Part shown: positions 44,390-53,242 of the stretch, piece after piece
How positions within the stretch are numbered: position 1 is the first letter of the stretch
Layout: each line of letters starts with the position of its first letter
DNA from: Streptomyces pristinaespiralis
Lineage (GTDB): Bacteria > Actinomycetota > Actinomycetes > Streptomycetales > Streptomycetaceae
Direction: 5' to 3'
NCBI RefSeq assembly: GCF_001278075.1
Contig: NZ_CP011340.1
Coordinates: 3,968,001 to 4,032,000 of the forward strand
DNA length: 64,000 nt
Position numbers and translations under genes: made by a program
The notes under the pieces: model-generated
Told to the model about the DNA's origin: nothing
Seen by the model: only the letters and a program-made list of their open reading frames with translations
Databases searched by the model: none

Positions 44390-46510
44390 TCACCGGGCCG
44401 CGGGCCCCTCGTGGGCCCGCGGCCCGTCGTCGTCCCGCCTCGCCGCCATCGCCTCCGCCAGGTCGTCCAGCGCGGCGAGGAGTTGGACGGCGCCTCCCCG
44501 CAGGACCGCGTCGGAGGCCTCCTTCGTGCCCCAGAGGTCCACGACTTCGTGCACCGCCCCCCAGTCCGGCACCCGGTTCTCGCGTACCGCCTCCGCGCCC
44601 TCCTCGACGGCGTGGCGCAGCACCTCGGCCAGCGCGGCGGCGGCCGGCACCGGCTCGGCCCCCTGACCACCGCGGTACTCGGGCAGGTGCGCCTCGATGA
44701 GCATCGCGACCCTGCCCGCCTGGGCGAGCGCCCGGCCCGCGTCCTCCGCCGTGCTCCGTGACAGCACCCGGGAGCGCACCGGCTCGTGCTTGGCCTTGGT
44801 CAGCGCGTCCCGCCAGGCGATCCGGGCGTCCCGCGAGTCGAGCAGCGTCCGCCGGACGTCCACGGACCCCGGCGTCCCGGCGGTGTCCGGGGCTTCGGCG
44901 GGATCGGCGTAGCGGTCGAGGACTGCGGCGGCGTAACGGCCGTTCGCGAGCAGCCAGTCGGCGAGACGGTGGTGCAGTCGCGGGGTCTCCCAGGCCGGGT
45001 AGAGGGCGTAGGCGAGCATCGCCAGCAGCCCGCCGAGGAAGGTGAGCAGCACCCGCTGGGGAACCGTCTGGGCCCAGTCCTCACCGCCGGTGCCGAGCAG
45101 GAAGACCACGTAGGCGGAGATGAAGACGCTGGCGACCGCGTATCCGGTGCGCATGACGAGGTACATCCCGAAGGCGCACAGGACGGCGATGCACGCGCTG
45201 ACATAGGTGCCGGGCCGGGCCGTCTGCACCACCGCCGTCGCCACGCCCACACCGACGAGGGTGCCGCAGAAGCGGGCGACGGAACGGCCGTAGGTCTGCG
45301 AGAAGTCGGGGCGCATGACCATGACCGCCGTCAGGGGCGCCCAGTAGCCGTGGCCCAACGGGAGCGCGGTGCCCAGCAGATAGCCGGCGGCCACGACCAC
45401 AGACGAGCGGACCGCGTGCCGCAGCACCGGCGAGTCGGGGCGCACCTCGTCGCGCATCGCCCGCAGCGCGCCGGGGACCAGCCGCACCAGCCCGTGCCGT
45501 GTGCGGTGGTCGGACTCGGCGGCGCCCGCGCCGCGCGCCGTGCCGACGACCTCGTCGAGCAGTGCGATCAGCCGCAGGGCCGCCCGGCGGGGCGGCCCTG
45601 AGAGGACGGCGCCGGTGTCGGGCGTGCGCAGGGCGGCAGCCGCGGCCGGCGGCACCTGGACGGCCTCCCCGTGGCGGACGGCGCGCGCGGCGGCGTCGAG
45701 CACCGTCCCTGCGGCGTGGAGGAGTTCGCGCACCCGGTCACGGGCCGGGCCCGTCGGGGGGACGCCGACGGCCGGGTCGGCCAGTGAGGCGAGCACGGGC
45801 CTGATGCGTTCGGCGACACCGCGGGTGCCGTGCAGCTCCGCCGGCCTGCGTCTGGCCTGCCGGGGGGTGACGGCGGCGGCACTGCGGGCGTGCATCAGCG
45901 GGGCCGGGTCGAAGGACGCGGTCGGGTCCTCGCGGAGCCTGCGCGCGTAGTCGGCCTCCGCCGCGAGCGCGTCGGCGAGCGCGTCGCGCTGTGCGCCCCA
46001 GCGGCGCACGGGGAACAGGACGACGAGCAGGGCCTGTACGACCCCGCCGACGGCGATCATGGCGGCATGGCCCGCGGCGGCGGCCACCGATGTGGGCAGC
46101 GTGACGGTCACCAGCATGATGGCGATGTTGGAAGACGCCATGATCCCGGCGGTCGGCCCGACCGCCCACAGGAGGCCGCCGACGAACGTCCACAGCGCCA
46201 GCAGGGCCATGAAGAGGAAGACATGGGCGCCGGTGAGGTAGCCGAGGAAGGTGGAGACGGCGAGCGTCGCTCCCGAGAGCAGCGCGAGGACCGGCCGGGG
46301 TCGCCAACTGCGCTGGAACGTGGCGATGGCGGCCTGGAACGCGCCGAAGGCGGAACTCACGGCGACGGCGGGCCCGAAGAGCGCCAGTGCCGCGCCGAAG
46401 ACGAGTGCGAGGCCGGCGGCGCCCCGGACGGCGATGAGGGGTTCCAGCCGTTTCCGCTCGACCTTCAGCCCGGAAAGGGCGGTCTCCTTCAACGCCCGGA
46501 GCCAGCTCAT
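44390..46510 (-). CDS. FUSC-family membrane transporter (aromatic acid exporter-like)
   Basis: 706 residues. Two membrane blocks of about six helices each (roughly 30-165 and 385-510) separated by cytoplasmic parts; the second holds the FUSC core (YLLGTALPLGHGYWAPLTAV and an RPDFSQTYGR loop). This duplication matches fusaric acid/aromatic acid exporters. ATG 46510 (MSWLRALKE) is used. The last ten codons lie inside a perfect 14-bp hairpin. Substrate unknown. Confidence 0.88.
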   Translation of the reverse strand: MSWLRALKETALSGLKVERKRLEPLIAVRGAAGLALVFGAALALFGPAVAVSSAFGAFQAAIATFQRSWRPRPVLALLSGATLAVSTFLGYLTGAHVFLFMALLALWTFVGGLLWAVGPTAGIMASSNIAIMLVTVTLPTSVAAAAGHAAMIAVGGVVQALLVVLFPVRRWGAQRDALADALAAEADYARRLREDPTASFDPAPLMHARSAAAVTPRQARRRPAELHGTRGVAERIRPVLASLADPAVGVPPTGPARDRVRELLHAAGTVLDAAARAVRHGEAVQVPPAAAAALRTPDTGAVLSGPPRRAALRLIALLDEVVGTARGAGAAESDHRTRHGLVRLVPGALRAMRDEVRPDSPVLRHAVRSSVVVAAGYLLGTALPLGHGYWAPLTAVMVMRPDFSQTYGRSVARFCGTLVGVGVATAVVQTARPGTYVSACIAVLCAFGMYLVMRTGYAVASVFISAYVVFLLGTGGEDWAQTVPQRVLLTFLGGLLAMLAYALYPAWETPRLHHRLADWLLANGRYAAAVLDRYADPAEAPDTAGTPGSVDVRRTLLDSRDARIAWRDALTKAKHEPVRSRVLSRSTAEDAGRALAQAGRVAMLIEAHLPEYRGGQGAEPVPAAAALAEVLRHAVEEGAEAVRENRVPDWGAVHEVVDLWGTKEASDAVLRGGAVQLLAALDDLAEAMAARRDDDGPRAHEGPAAR
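44394..44426 (-). terminator. Hairpin embedded in the 3' end of the FUSC gene
   Basis: A perfect 14-bp stem (CGGGCCGCGGGCCC and complement) with loop CTCGT. It spans the last codons and ends four bases before the stop codon end at 44390, so coding and terminator functions overlap. Confidence 0.6.
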
Positions 46511-47506
46511 GGGCCGAGCGTAACTACCTTTCCCGGCATTTCGCCCCACCTCGGGGCGGAGCACGCTGGCCGGCGGTCGCTGCCGGGCCCTACGTGGGCG
46601 ACACGGCGTCGGCGCGGAGGCGGACGGCGCCGGCGGCCGCCGGGGCGTGGCGGCTTCACGGAGGCGCAGCGGGCCGGCGGGTGCCGAGGCGTGGCGGCTC
46701 CGTGAAGCCGCACCGCGCCGAGCGGCGAGACGTGGCGGCTTAGAGCGTGGCAGCCGCGCCGGGCCGGACGGCGAGACCTGGCGGCTTCACGCAGCCGCAC
46801 CACCCCGGCGGCTGCCGAGGCGCGGCAGCGGCGCCGGACATCGAGCCTGGCAGTGCACGCAGCCGCACGGCACCGGTCACTGCCGGGCGTGGCAGCGGCG
46901 CGGGGCACCGCGCAGGATGGCGCGGCGGGATCAGTGCCTGGGCGGAGGGACGCACCGGCCGCACCGCGCCGAGCGGCAAGACGTGGCGGCTTCACACAGC
47001 CGCACCACCCCGGCGGCTGCCGAGGCGTGGCAGCGGCGCCGGACAGCGAGCGTGGCAGCGCACGCAGCCGCACGGCACCGGTCACTGCCGGGCGCGGCAG
47101 CGGCGCGGGGCCGCACCGCGCAGGATGGCGCGGCGCGACCAGAGCCGGGGCGGCAGGGCGGCGAGGCGTGCCGGCCGCGCGCCGAGCGGCAAGACGTGGC
47201 GGCTTCACACAGCCGCACCGCGCAGGCTGCTGCCGGGCGTGACAGCGGCCGCGGAGGCGCACCGCGCAGGACGGGGGGACGCAACCAGAGCCGGGGCGGC
47301 AGGCGTGGCGGCCGCACCGGGCCGGACGACGAGCGTGGCAGTGCACGCAGTCGCACCGCGCCGGCGGCTGCCGAGGCGTGGCAGCGGCGCGAAGGCCGCA
47401 CCGCGCAGGACGGCGCGGCGGGACCAAGCCGGAGGGTGCCGCAGGACGGCAAGACGGGAGCGCGCAGGACGGCGAGGCGTGCCGGCCGCGCGGAGGTGCA
47501 CGTCGG
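46511..47506. repeat. GC-rich tandem-repeat region, about 1 kb
   Basis: No convincing gene. Units of about 205-213 bp repeat in tandem: CGGCTTCAC-N-CAGCCGCACC ends at 46801, 47006 and 47219, and GCACGCAGCCGCACGGCACC starts at 46855 and 47060. Short elements such as GGCAGCGGCGC and GCGGCTGCCGAGG recur inside and around them. Several reading frames on both strands stay open (Cys/Arg/Ala/Pro-rich), but this follows from composition. Flanked by the FUSC gene start and the DUF2786 gene end. Confidence 0.8.
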
Positions 47507-48649
47507 CTAGTGGCGGCGGCCGCGTGTGATGTGGCCCGACGACGGGGACGGGCCGCGGCGTTCCGCGCGGTCCGCCGCCGCGCGGCCGTCCTGCCAGCCG
47601 TCGGGGTCGGTCGCGCCGCGGACCCGGGTGGTCGTCGTCTCGGGGAACATCCGGTCGGTGTGCGAGGCCACGGCGACGTCCCGCGACGCGAGGACCGGCA
47701 GCAGGTCGGGGGTGACCACGTCGTCGGCGACAGCGGTCAGATGTTCGCCGAGGCGGCTCGCGTACGCGGTCCAGAACGACTGGCGGAAGGTCTTGGTCCG
47801 TCGGCGGCCGCCCGCGCGCTGCGCGGACTCCGCCTTGGTGAGCGCCGTCGCACCCTGGACGAGCAGGGAGGTGTGGAGCAGCTCGACCGACTCGAGGTCG
47901 CTCTCGAAGCCGACGACGGTGGAGAAGGCGAACGCGCTGTTCCACACCGCTCGGCAGCGGTTCGCGGCGGCCACCGCGTCGAGCAGGACCGCCTTCGCCG
48001 TCTCGTACGGGGCGTCCACGCCGATCCGGCACGCGGACGGGACGTCCGGGCTGTGCGTACGGGCGGCCAGCAGGGCCTCGTCGACGCTGTGCCTGGCCAT
48101 CAGTTCCTGCGCCTTGGCGGTGAGGGCCTCCGCCTCCTCCGGGTAGCCGGTGGCCTCCGCCTTCGCCAGCAGCGCGCGGATCCGCCCGAGCATCCGCGGC
48201 TCGTGCGGTGACGCCTGCACCGAAGCCAGTGACTCGCCCGGGACGGGGCCGACCGGTTCGATCGCCGGGAGACGGGAGAGCAGCCGGTACAGCTCCAGCA
48301 GGGCCGTGGCGTGAGAGAAACGGTCGGACCTGGGCGGTTGCAGACCGGCCAGTTCGTCGAGCTGGGCACGGAAGCGGGGTGCGAGCCGTCGGCCGTAGCG
48401 CTTGGTCTCCGCCGTGATCAGCCCCGCCGCCAGCAGTTCGTGCGTGTCGTCGAGGTCCCGTCGGACCAGACGCACGACGTCGGCCGGCTGCCAGCCGCGC
48501 TCCCACGCCCGCCGTACGAACTCCTCGCCGCGCAGACGCAGCTCGGCGTCGGCGGAGGGGTCGGCGGCGAGCAGGGACGCACCGGTGTCGAGCGCCTCGT
48601 CGCCCTCCCCGTACAGCGCCGCCGCCAGCGCCTTCTCGACCGTACTCAT
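47507..48649 (-). CDS. DUF2786 domain-containing protein
   Basis: 380 residues. The DUF2786 part, ending around residue 200, contains RIRALLAKAEATGYPEEAEA and LTAKAQELMARHSVDEALL, quoted in parts; a helical domain and an Arg/Ser-rich tail follow. ATG 48649 (MSTVEKALAAALYGEGDE) is used. DUF2786 proteins are of unknown function and often sit near mobile or defence genes. It lies downstream of an imperfect 17-bp inverted repeat shared with the divergent ABC exporter. The repeat region begins right after its stop. Confidence 0.85.
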   Translation of the reverse strand: MSTVEKALAAALYGEGDEALDTGASLLAADPSADAELRLRGEEFVRRAWERGWQPADVVRLVRRDLDDTHELLAAGLITAETKRYGRRLAPRFRAQLDELAGLQPPRSDRFSHATALLELYRLLSRLPAIEPVGPVPGESLASVQASPHEPRMLGRIRALLAKAEATGYPEEAEALTAKAQELMARHSVDEALLAARTHSPDVPSACRIGVDAPYETAKAVLLDAVAAANRCRAVWNSAFAFSTVVGFESDLESVELLHTSLLVQGATALTKAESAQRAGGRRRTKTFRQSFWTAYASRLGEHLTAVADDVVTPDLLPVLASRDVAVASHTDRMFPETTTTRVRGATDPDGWQDGRAAADRAERRGPSPSSGHITRGRRH

Positions 48650-48687
48650 ACTTCGGATGGTCCCACGGACAGGGCGGCCGGTCCCGC

Positions 48688-48731
48688 GGGGTGTTCTCGG
48701 GGTAGGGCGGGCCATACCCCGGGAACACCCC
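48688..48731. promoter_or_regulatory. Imperfect 17-bp inverted repeat in a divergent promoter
   Basis: GGGGTGTTCTCGGGGTA and TACCCCGGGAACACCCC flank a 10-bp spacer, complementary except one position. It lies between the DUF2786 gene (-) and the ABC exporter (+), positioned to regulate one or both. Could also form a hairpin in the leader. Confidence 0.55.
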
Positions 48732-48775
48732 CCAGTGGTCGTGATCACGGCGCCGGAAGACGGAAGCCTGGCGGC

Positions 48776-49501
48776 ATGACCACAACAGCCGTACGGCTCA
48801 CCGGGCTCCGCCGCGTCCACCGTGACGTCACCGCACTCGACGGGGTCGACCTGGAATTCCCCCGAGGGTCCTTCACCGCCGTCATGGGGCCCTCCGGATC
48901 GGGCAAGTCCACCCTGCTCCAGTGCGCCGCCGGGCTCGACCGGCCCACCTCGGGGACCGTGGAGATCGACGGTGTCCGGCTCGAAGGGCTGAGCGAACGG
49001 CGGCTGACGCTGCTGCGGCGCGACCGGATCGGTTTCGTCTTCCAGGCCTACAACCTCGTCCCGTCGCTGACCGCGGCCCAGAACGTCGCCCTGCCGCTGC
49101 GGCTGGCCGGGCGGCGGCCGTCCCGCGCCGATGTGCGCCGGGCGCTGGCCGAGGTGGGACTCGAGGGGAGGGCGGGGCACCGGCCCGGCCGGATGTCGGG
49201 CGGACAGCAGCAGCGGGTCGCTCTCGCCCGCGCTCTGATCACCCGGCCGGCCGTGCTGTTCGCGGACGAACCGACCGGCGCGCTCGACACCGTCACCAGC
49301 AGGGAAGTGCTCGCACTCCTCCGTGGGCTGGTGGACCGCGAAGGTCAGACGATCGTGATGGTCACCCACGATCCGGTGGCCGCGTCCTTCGCCGACCGGG
49401 CCGTCCTCCTGGTGGACGGGCGGGTCGCGGGAGAGCTGACGGCGCCCGGCGCCGAGCAGGTCGCCGCCCGTCTCGCGGGACTGGAGGCGGTCCCGTGCTG
49501 A
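48776..49501 (+). CDS. MacB/LolD-type ABC transporter ATP-binding protein
   Basis: 241 residues. Walker A GPSGSGKST, Q-loop VFQAYNLVP, signature MSGGQQQRVALARAL, Walker B VLFADEPTGALD. This DEPTGALD form marks the MacB/LolD/FtsE class that energises FtsX-fold permeases. The gene overlaps its FtsX-type permease by 7 nt. Preceded by the inverted repeat at 48688-48731. Confidence 0.95.
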   Translation: MTTTAVRLTGLRRVHRDVTALDGVDLEFPRGSFTAVMGPSGSGKSTLLQCAAGLDRPTSGTVEIDGVRLEGLSERRLTLLRRDRIGFVFQAYNLVPSLTAAQNVALPLRLAGRRPSRADVRRALAEVGLEGRAGHRPGRMSGGQQQRVALARALITRPAVLFADEPTGALDTVTSREVLALLRGLVDREGQTIVMVTHDPVAASFADRAVLLVDGRVAGELTAPGAEQVAARLAGLEAVPC

Positions 49502-51645
49502 CCGTCGCCCTCGCCTCGCTGCGGGCACGCCGGTCCACGTTCACCGCCGGTTTCGTCGCACTGGCACTGGGCGTCGGACTGATCGCGACGATGGGCCTCG
49601 GCCTGGCCTCCACCCTTGAGGCGCCCCGGCGGCCACCGGAGCGGTTCGCCTCCTCCCCCGTGGTCGTCATGGGGCAGGACAGGCTGACCGTGGAGGTCCG
49701 CCGGGGGCCGGGGACCGAGAAGGTGTCGAAGCCGCTCGCCCATCCACACCCTGTGGACAGCGGACTGGTCCGGGAACTGGCCCGGCTCGGCCGGGTGACC
49801 CGCGACGGCGGCACCGACGCGGTCGGCGTCGACGCCCCCGCGGACAGGGTCACAGAAGTGGTGGGCGACCGGGCGCAGGTTCTCACCGGGGACGAACGGC
49901 GGCGGGCGGATCCCGGGACCGAACGCGACGCCCAGGCCCTCGTCTCGGTGAACTCGCTGCTCGGCACGGCCGGCGGCGTGTCCGCCTTCGTCTCCGTCTT
50001 CGTGGTCGCCTCGACGTTCGCCTTCGCGGTGGCCCTGCGGCGGCGTGAGTTCGGGCTGCTGCGGACGGCAGGGGCGACACCCGGTCAGATCCGCCGGCTG
50101 CTGCTCACCGAATCGCTGGTCGTGGGCGCGCTCGCCTCGGCAGCGGGCTGTGCGCTCGGCGCGTGGGGTGCGCCGCGGCTGGCCCGGGCCCTCGTCGAAG
50201 GGCAGGTGGCTCCCGAGTGGTTCGCGATCCGCGAGGACGTGAACTGGCCCTTCCACGTGGCCTTCTGGACGGGGCTGCTGGTCGCCCTGACCGGGGTGTG
50301 GGCGGCATCGCGCCGGGCAGGGCGCATCGGTCCGGCGGAGGCGCTGCGCGAGGCGGACGTGGACACGGGCGTGCTGCCGCGCGGCAGGCTGCTGGCCGGC
50401 ATCGTCCTCGCGGTGGCCGGTGTCGCGCTGCTGGGCTGGGGCCTCGCCACGGACCCGGCCGACCTGCTGAAACGCAAGACGTACCTGACCCGGCCGATGA
50501 TCCTGATCACCGCTGTGGCCCTGCTGGCTCCGCTGCTCGTGCGGCGCACCGCGAGGCTGCTGCCCCTGCCCGGCGCGGTGGGGATGCTCGTACGGGAGAA
50601 CACCGTCGCGTCGGTACGCCGCACGGCCGCCGTCGCCGCACCGGTACTCGTCACCGTGGCTCTCGCGGGCTCGATGACCGGCACCGCGGAGTCGGTGACG
50701 GCGGCCCGGGCGGCGGACGCCCGGGAACGGACAACGGCCCAACTCGTCGTGACCGGCGAACGGTTGCGCATGCCGCGGCCCACCGCCGTCACGCCGGCGA
50801 CGAGGCAGGCGACGGTCTCACCGTCCGCGTCCACCGCCGTGTACGTACGGGAGGAGGGCACCGCACTCGTCGGGTTCGAGGCGCGTGCGGTGACCGACCC
50901 TGCGGCGTTCGCGAAGCTGGCGCGGCTGCCGGTCACGGCGGGCGACCTGCGCGATCTGGACGACCGTTCCATCGTCGTCACCGAGGAGTGGATGCGGCCG
51001 GAGGTGGGGCGGACCGGCGACGTGTGGCTGGGCGACGGCCGCCCGGCCGAGCTCCGCATCGCCGCCGTACTCGCGATCGGGACCGGCGGCGACGGCGCCT
51101 TCGTCACGGCCGCCAACGCGCCGACCGCCTCCGTCGACCGGGTCGACGTACGGGCCGCCCCCGGCGCCTCCCCCGCCACGCTCGACGCCCTCGCCACCGA
51201 ACTGCGGAGCTCCTTCGGCGGAACGGTCCGCGAAGTGGACGAGTGGGCCGCCGCGACACACCCCCGCACCAGCCCGCAGACCCGCCTCGGCATGCTCGTC
51301 GTGCTCGGGATCGCCCTTGTCTACACGGCGATCGCCCTCGCCGGCACCCTGCTGATGGCCACCTCGGCACGCGCCGGGGAACTCGCTTCGCTGCGCCTCG
51401 CGGGAGCGACCCGCGCACAGGTGCTGCGGATGGTCACGGGCGAGGCCCTGCTCGCCGTCGCCGTCGGGGCCGTACTGGGGGCCGCGATCACCGCGGTGAA
51501 CCTGGGCGGGCTGGGGGCGGCGCTGGCCGCGCTGTCGGCACCCGTGACGGTCGTGGTGCCGTGGGGGACGGCCGGGGCCGCGCTCGGGGCATGCGCGACG
51601 GTCGCGGTCCTCGCGGCGCTGGTCAGCTGCCCGAGGACCAGGTGA
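49495..51645 (+). CDS. FtsX-fold ABC transporter permease
   Basis: 716 residues, two FtsX domains in tandem, about eight membrane helices in two blocks of four. The FtsX loop is seen as RRREFGLLRTAGATPGQIRR and again as ARAGELASLRLAGATRAQVL, quoted in parts. Large extracytoplasmic segments (about 40-155 and 420-590) precede each block. GTG 49495 overlaps the ATPase gene. This class exports lipids, antimicrobials or proteins, or does mechanotransmission; cargo unknown. Confidence 0.93.
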   Translation: MLTVALASLRARRSTFTAGFVALALGVGLIATMGLGLASTLEAPRRPPERFASSPVVVMGQDRLTVEVRRGPGTEKVSKPLAHPHPVDSGLVRELARLGRVTRDGGTDAVGVDAPADRVTEVVGDRAQVLTGDERRRADPGTERDAQALVSVNSLLGTAGGVSAFVSVFVVASTFAFAVALRRREFGLLRTAGATPGQIRRLLLTESLVVGALASAAGCALGAWGAPRLARALVEGQVAPEWFAIREDVNWPFHVAFWTGLLVALTGVWAASRRAGRIGPAEALREADVDTGVLPRGRLLAGIVLAVAGVALLGWGLATDPADLLKRKTYLTRPMILITAVALLAPLLVRRTARLLPLPGAVGMLVRENTVASVRRTAAVAAPVLVTVALAGSMTGTAESVTAARAADARERTTAQLVVTGERLRMPRPTAVTPATRQATVSPSASTAVYVREEGTALVGFEARAVTDPAAFAKLARLPVTAGDLRDLDDRSIVVTEEWMRPEVGRTGDVWLGDGRPAELRIAAVLAIGTGGDGAFVTAANAPTASVDRVDVRAAPGASPATLDALATELRSSFGGTVREVDEWAAATHPRTSPQTRLGMLVVLGIALVYTAIALAGTLLMATSARAGELASLRLAGATRAQVLRMVTGEALLAVAVGAVLGAAITAVNLGGLGAALAALSAPVTVVVPWGTAGAALGACATVAVLAALVSCPRTR

Positions 51646-51704
51646 GGGACGGGGGCGGGTGACGGGCGCGCGGCCCGTGAGGAGCGCGGCCGGCAAGGCT
51701 CCGG

Positions 51705-51735
51705 GGGCGGGGCGCCAGGATCCGGCGTCCCGCCC
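51705..51735. terminator. Bidirectional hairpin between ABC permease and lipoprotein genes
   Basis: A 12-bp stem (GGGCGGGGCGCC/GGCGTCCCGCCC, one G-T pair) with loop AGGATCC, between convergent genes. Confidence 0.6.
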
Positions 51736-51765
51736 GCGGTCCGTTCCAGGGACGACCCGGGCCGG

Positions 51766-52464
51766 TCAGGAGACGCGCAGGGTCCGCTTGGCCAGTTCGT
51801 ACGCGGGGAGCATCTGCTCGTGTTCCTGCGAGTCGAGTCCACCGAGGTCCACGACCACCAGGCCCTTCGGCGTGGCCACGGCGAAGGCACGTTCCTTCTT
51901 CGGGTCGTCGAAGAACTCGTTCTTGTTGATGTACGTGACCTCGGTGGCGGCAAGCTCCCCCGCCTTGGTCTCCTTGTACACCTCGTCCGTCCGCTCCTTC
52001 GCCCCTTCGGCGACGAACGCCTGGAGCGCCTTGCGGGTGTCGTCCCCCGCGTCGGCGCCGGCCCACACCCGGATGAAGCCGACGTGCCCGGCGGGCTTGG
52101 CGTCGATCTCGCACACCAGCGTGACCGGGCCCTGTTCTAGGATCGCGGCGAACTCGCCGTCCTTGTCACTCTCGACACGCTCGGGCTTCCAGTCCGCGGC
52201 GAGCGAGAAGGTGACGGGCATCGGGCAGGCGGAGCCGGGGGCGCCGACCGAACCCGCCGCGGCCGGCCCGTCGGCCGCCTCGTCCTGCTGGTCGGTCCCG
52301 TCCTTCTTCGTGTCCTGCTTCGCGTCCTGCCGGCTCGCGGGACCGCCCGCCTTCTCGTCCGTGCCGGCCGTCGCCGAGCAGCCGCTCGCCACACCCGCCA
52401 CCAATGCCGCCGCCACAGCCCCGAGAGCCGCGCCGCGCACACGTCCCCGCATCACATTCCGCAC
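51766..52464 (-). CDS. Secreted lipoprotein, function unknown
   Basis: About 232 residues. A signal peptide with Ala-rich core ends ASGCSAT; the Cys is the lipidation site. A Lys/Asp/Gln-rich linker follows. The mature domain has two cysteines (GSACPMPVTF, VTLVCEIDAK) and FFDDPKKERAFAVATPKGLV, with a streptomycete-conserved look. GTG 52464 follows GGGGAT; ATG 52452 is nearly as likely. Convergent with the ABC exporter. Confidence 0.82.
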   Translation of the reverse strand: MRNVMRGRVRGAALGAVAAALVAGVASGCSATAGTDEKAGGPASRQDAKQDTKKDGTDQQDEAADGPAAAGSVGAPGSACPMPVTFSLAADWKPERVESDKDGEFAAILEQGPVTLVCEIDAKPAGHVGFIRVWAGADAGDDTRKALQAFVAEGAKERTDEVYKETKAGELAATEVTYINKNEFFDDPKKERAFAVATPKGLVVVDLGGLDSQEHEQMLPAYELAKRTLRVS

Positions 52465-52567
52465 CGAAGGATCCCCACCCTGTCCGTCCATGAACCCGCC
52501 ACCGCTGTCCGGGCGGCGTAGCAGGATCGATCCTACGGAGAGCCGGTGCAGAGGAAGGATTCGATCA

Positions 52568-53128
52568 GTGGGTGTGAACAAGGACCGGATGCTGGCAGGC
52601 GAGTGGTACCTCCCGGACGACGAGGAGTTGGGCGCGGACACCCTGCGCCGTACAGAACTCTGCGCCGCCTACAACGGGAACGGCGGCGCCGCGCCCGACG
52701 AGCGGACGGCGATACTCCGCGAACTGCTCGGCTCGCTGGGCCAGGACGTACGCATCCGGCCGCCGTTCCACTGCGACTACGGGCGCCACATCAGCATCGG
52801 GGACCGCGCGTTCGTCAACTTCAACGCCGTCTTCCTCGACGCTGCGCCCATCACCGTCGGCGCCGACGTGCAGATCGGGCCGAACGTGCAACTCCTCACC
52901 CCGGCCCATGAGATGGACACGGAGCGGCGCCGCGCGGGCTGGGAGAAGGCGGTCCCCATCACGATCGGCGACAACGTATGGCTCGGCGGCGGGGTGATCG
53001 TCTGCCCCGGCGTCACCATCGGGGAGAACACCGTCGTCGGCGCGGGTTCCGTGGTCACCAGGGACCTGCCGGCCGGGGTGCTCGCCGTCGGCAACCCCGC
53101 CCGCGTCGTCCGCGCCCTGACGGACTGA
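52568..53128 (+). CDS. Sugar O-acetyltransferase (maltose/galactoside acetyltransferase type)
   Basis: 186 residues, left-handed beta-helix acetyltransferase. N-terminal Mac domain (DRMLAGEWYLPDDEELGADT), then hexapeptide repeats from about residue 70 with catalytic-type histidine in TPAHEMD, and VWLGGGVIVCPGVTIGENTV. Transfers acetyl from acetyl-CoA to sugar hydroxyls in the family. GTG 52568 has AGGAAGG upstream. Substrate unassigned; often a detoxification role. Confidence 0.94.
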   Translation: MGVNKDRMLAGEWYLPDDEELGADTLRRTELCAAYNGNGGAAPDERTAILRELLGSLGQDVRIRPPFHCDYGRHISIGDRAFVNFNAVFLDAAPITVGADVQIGPNVQLLTPAHEMDTERRRAGWEKAVPITIGDNVWLGGGVIVCPGVTIGENTVVGAGSVVTRDLPAGVLAVGNPARVVRALTD

Positions 53129-53154
53129 GCCCCGCGCGCACGCGACGACTGCCG

Positions 53155-53174
53155 CGCGGGACACACGTCCCGCG
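53155..53174 (+). terminator. Hairpin after the acetyltransferase gene
   Basis: CGCGGGAC/GTCCCGCG stem (8 bp) with loop ACAC, 26 nt past the stop. Further GC palindromes lie up to 53212. Confidence 0.5.
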
Positions 53175-53242
53175 TCGCTGCCCGGCCGGCCGACGGGCCC
53201 GTCGACCGGCCGTTGTCGTACCCGGCTGCCACACTCGAAACC

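Noticed and set aside
46507..47510. Long Cys/Arg/Pro-rich ORFs on both strands in the repeat region
   Set aside because: They coexist in several frames, have no ribosome site or plausible start and follow the repeats; composition explains them.
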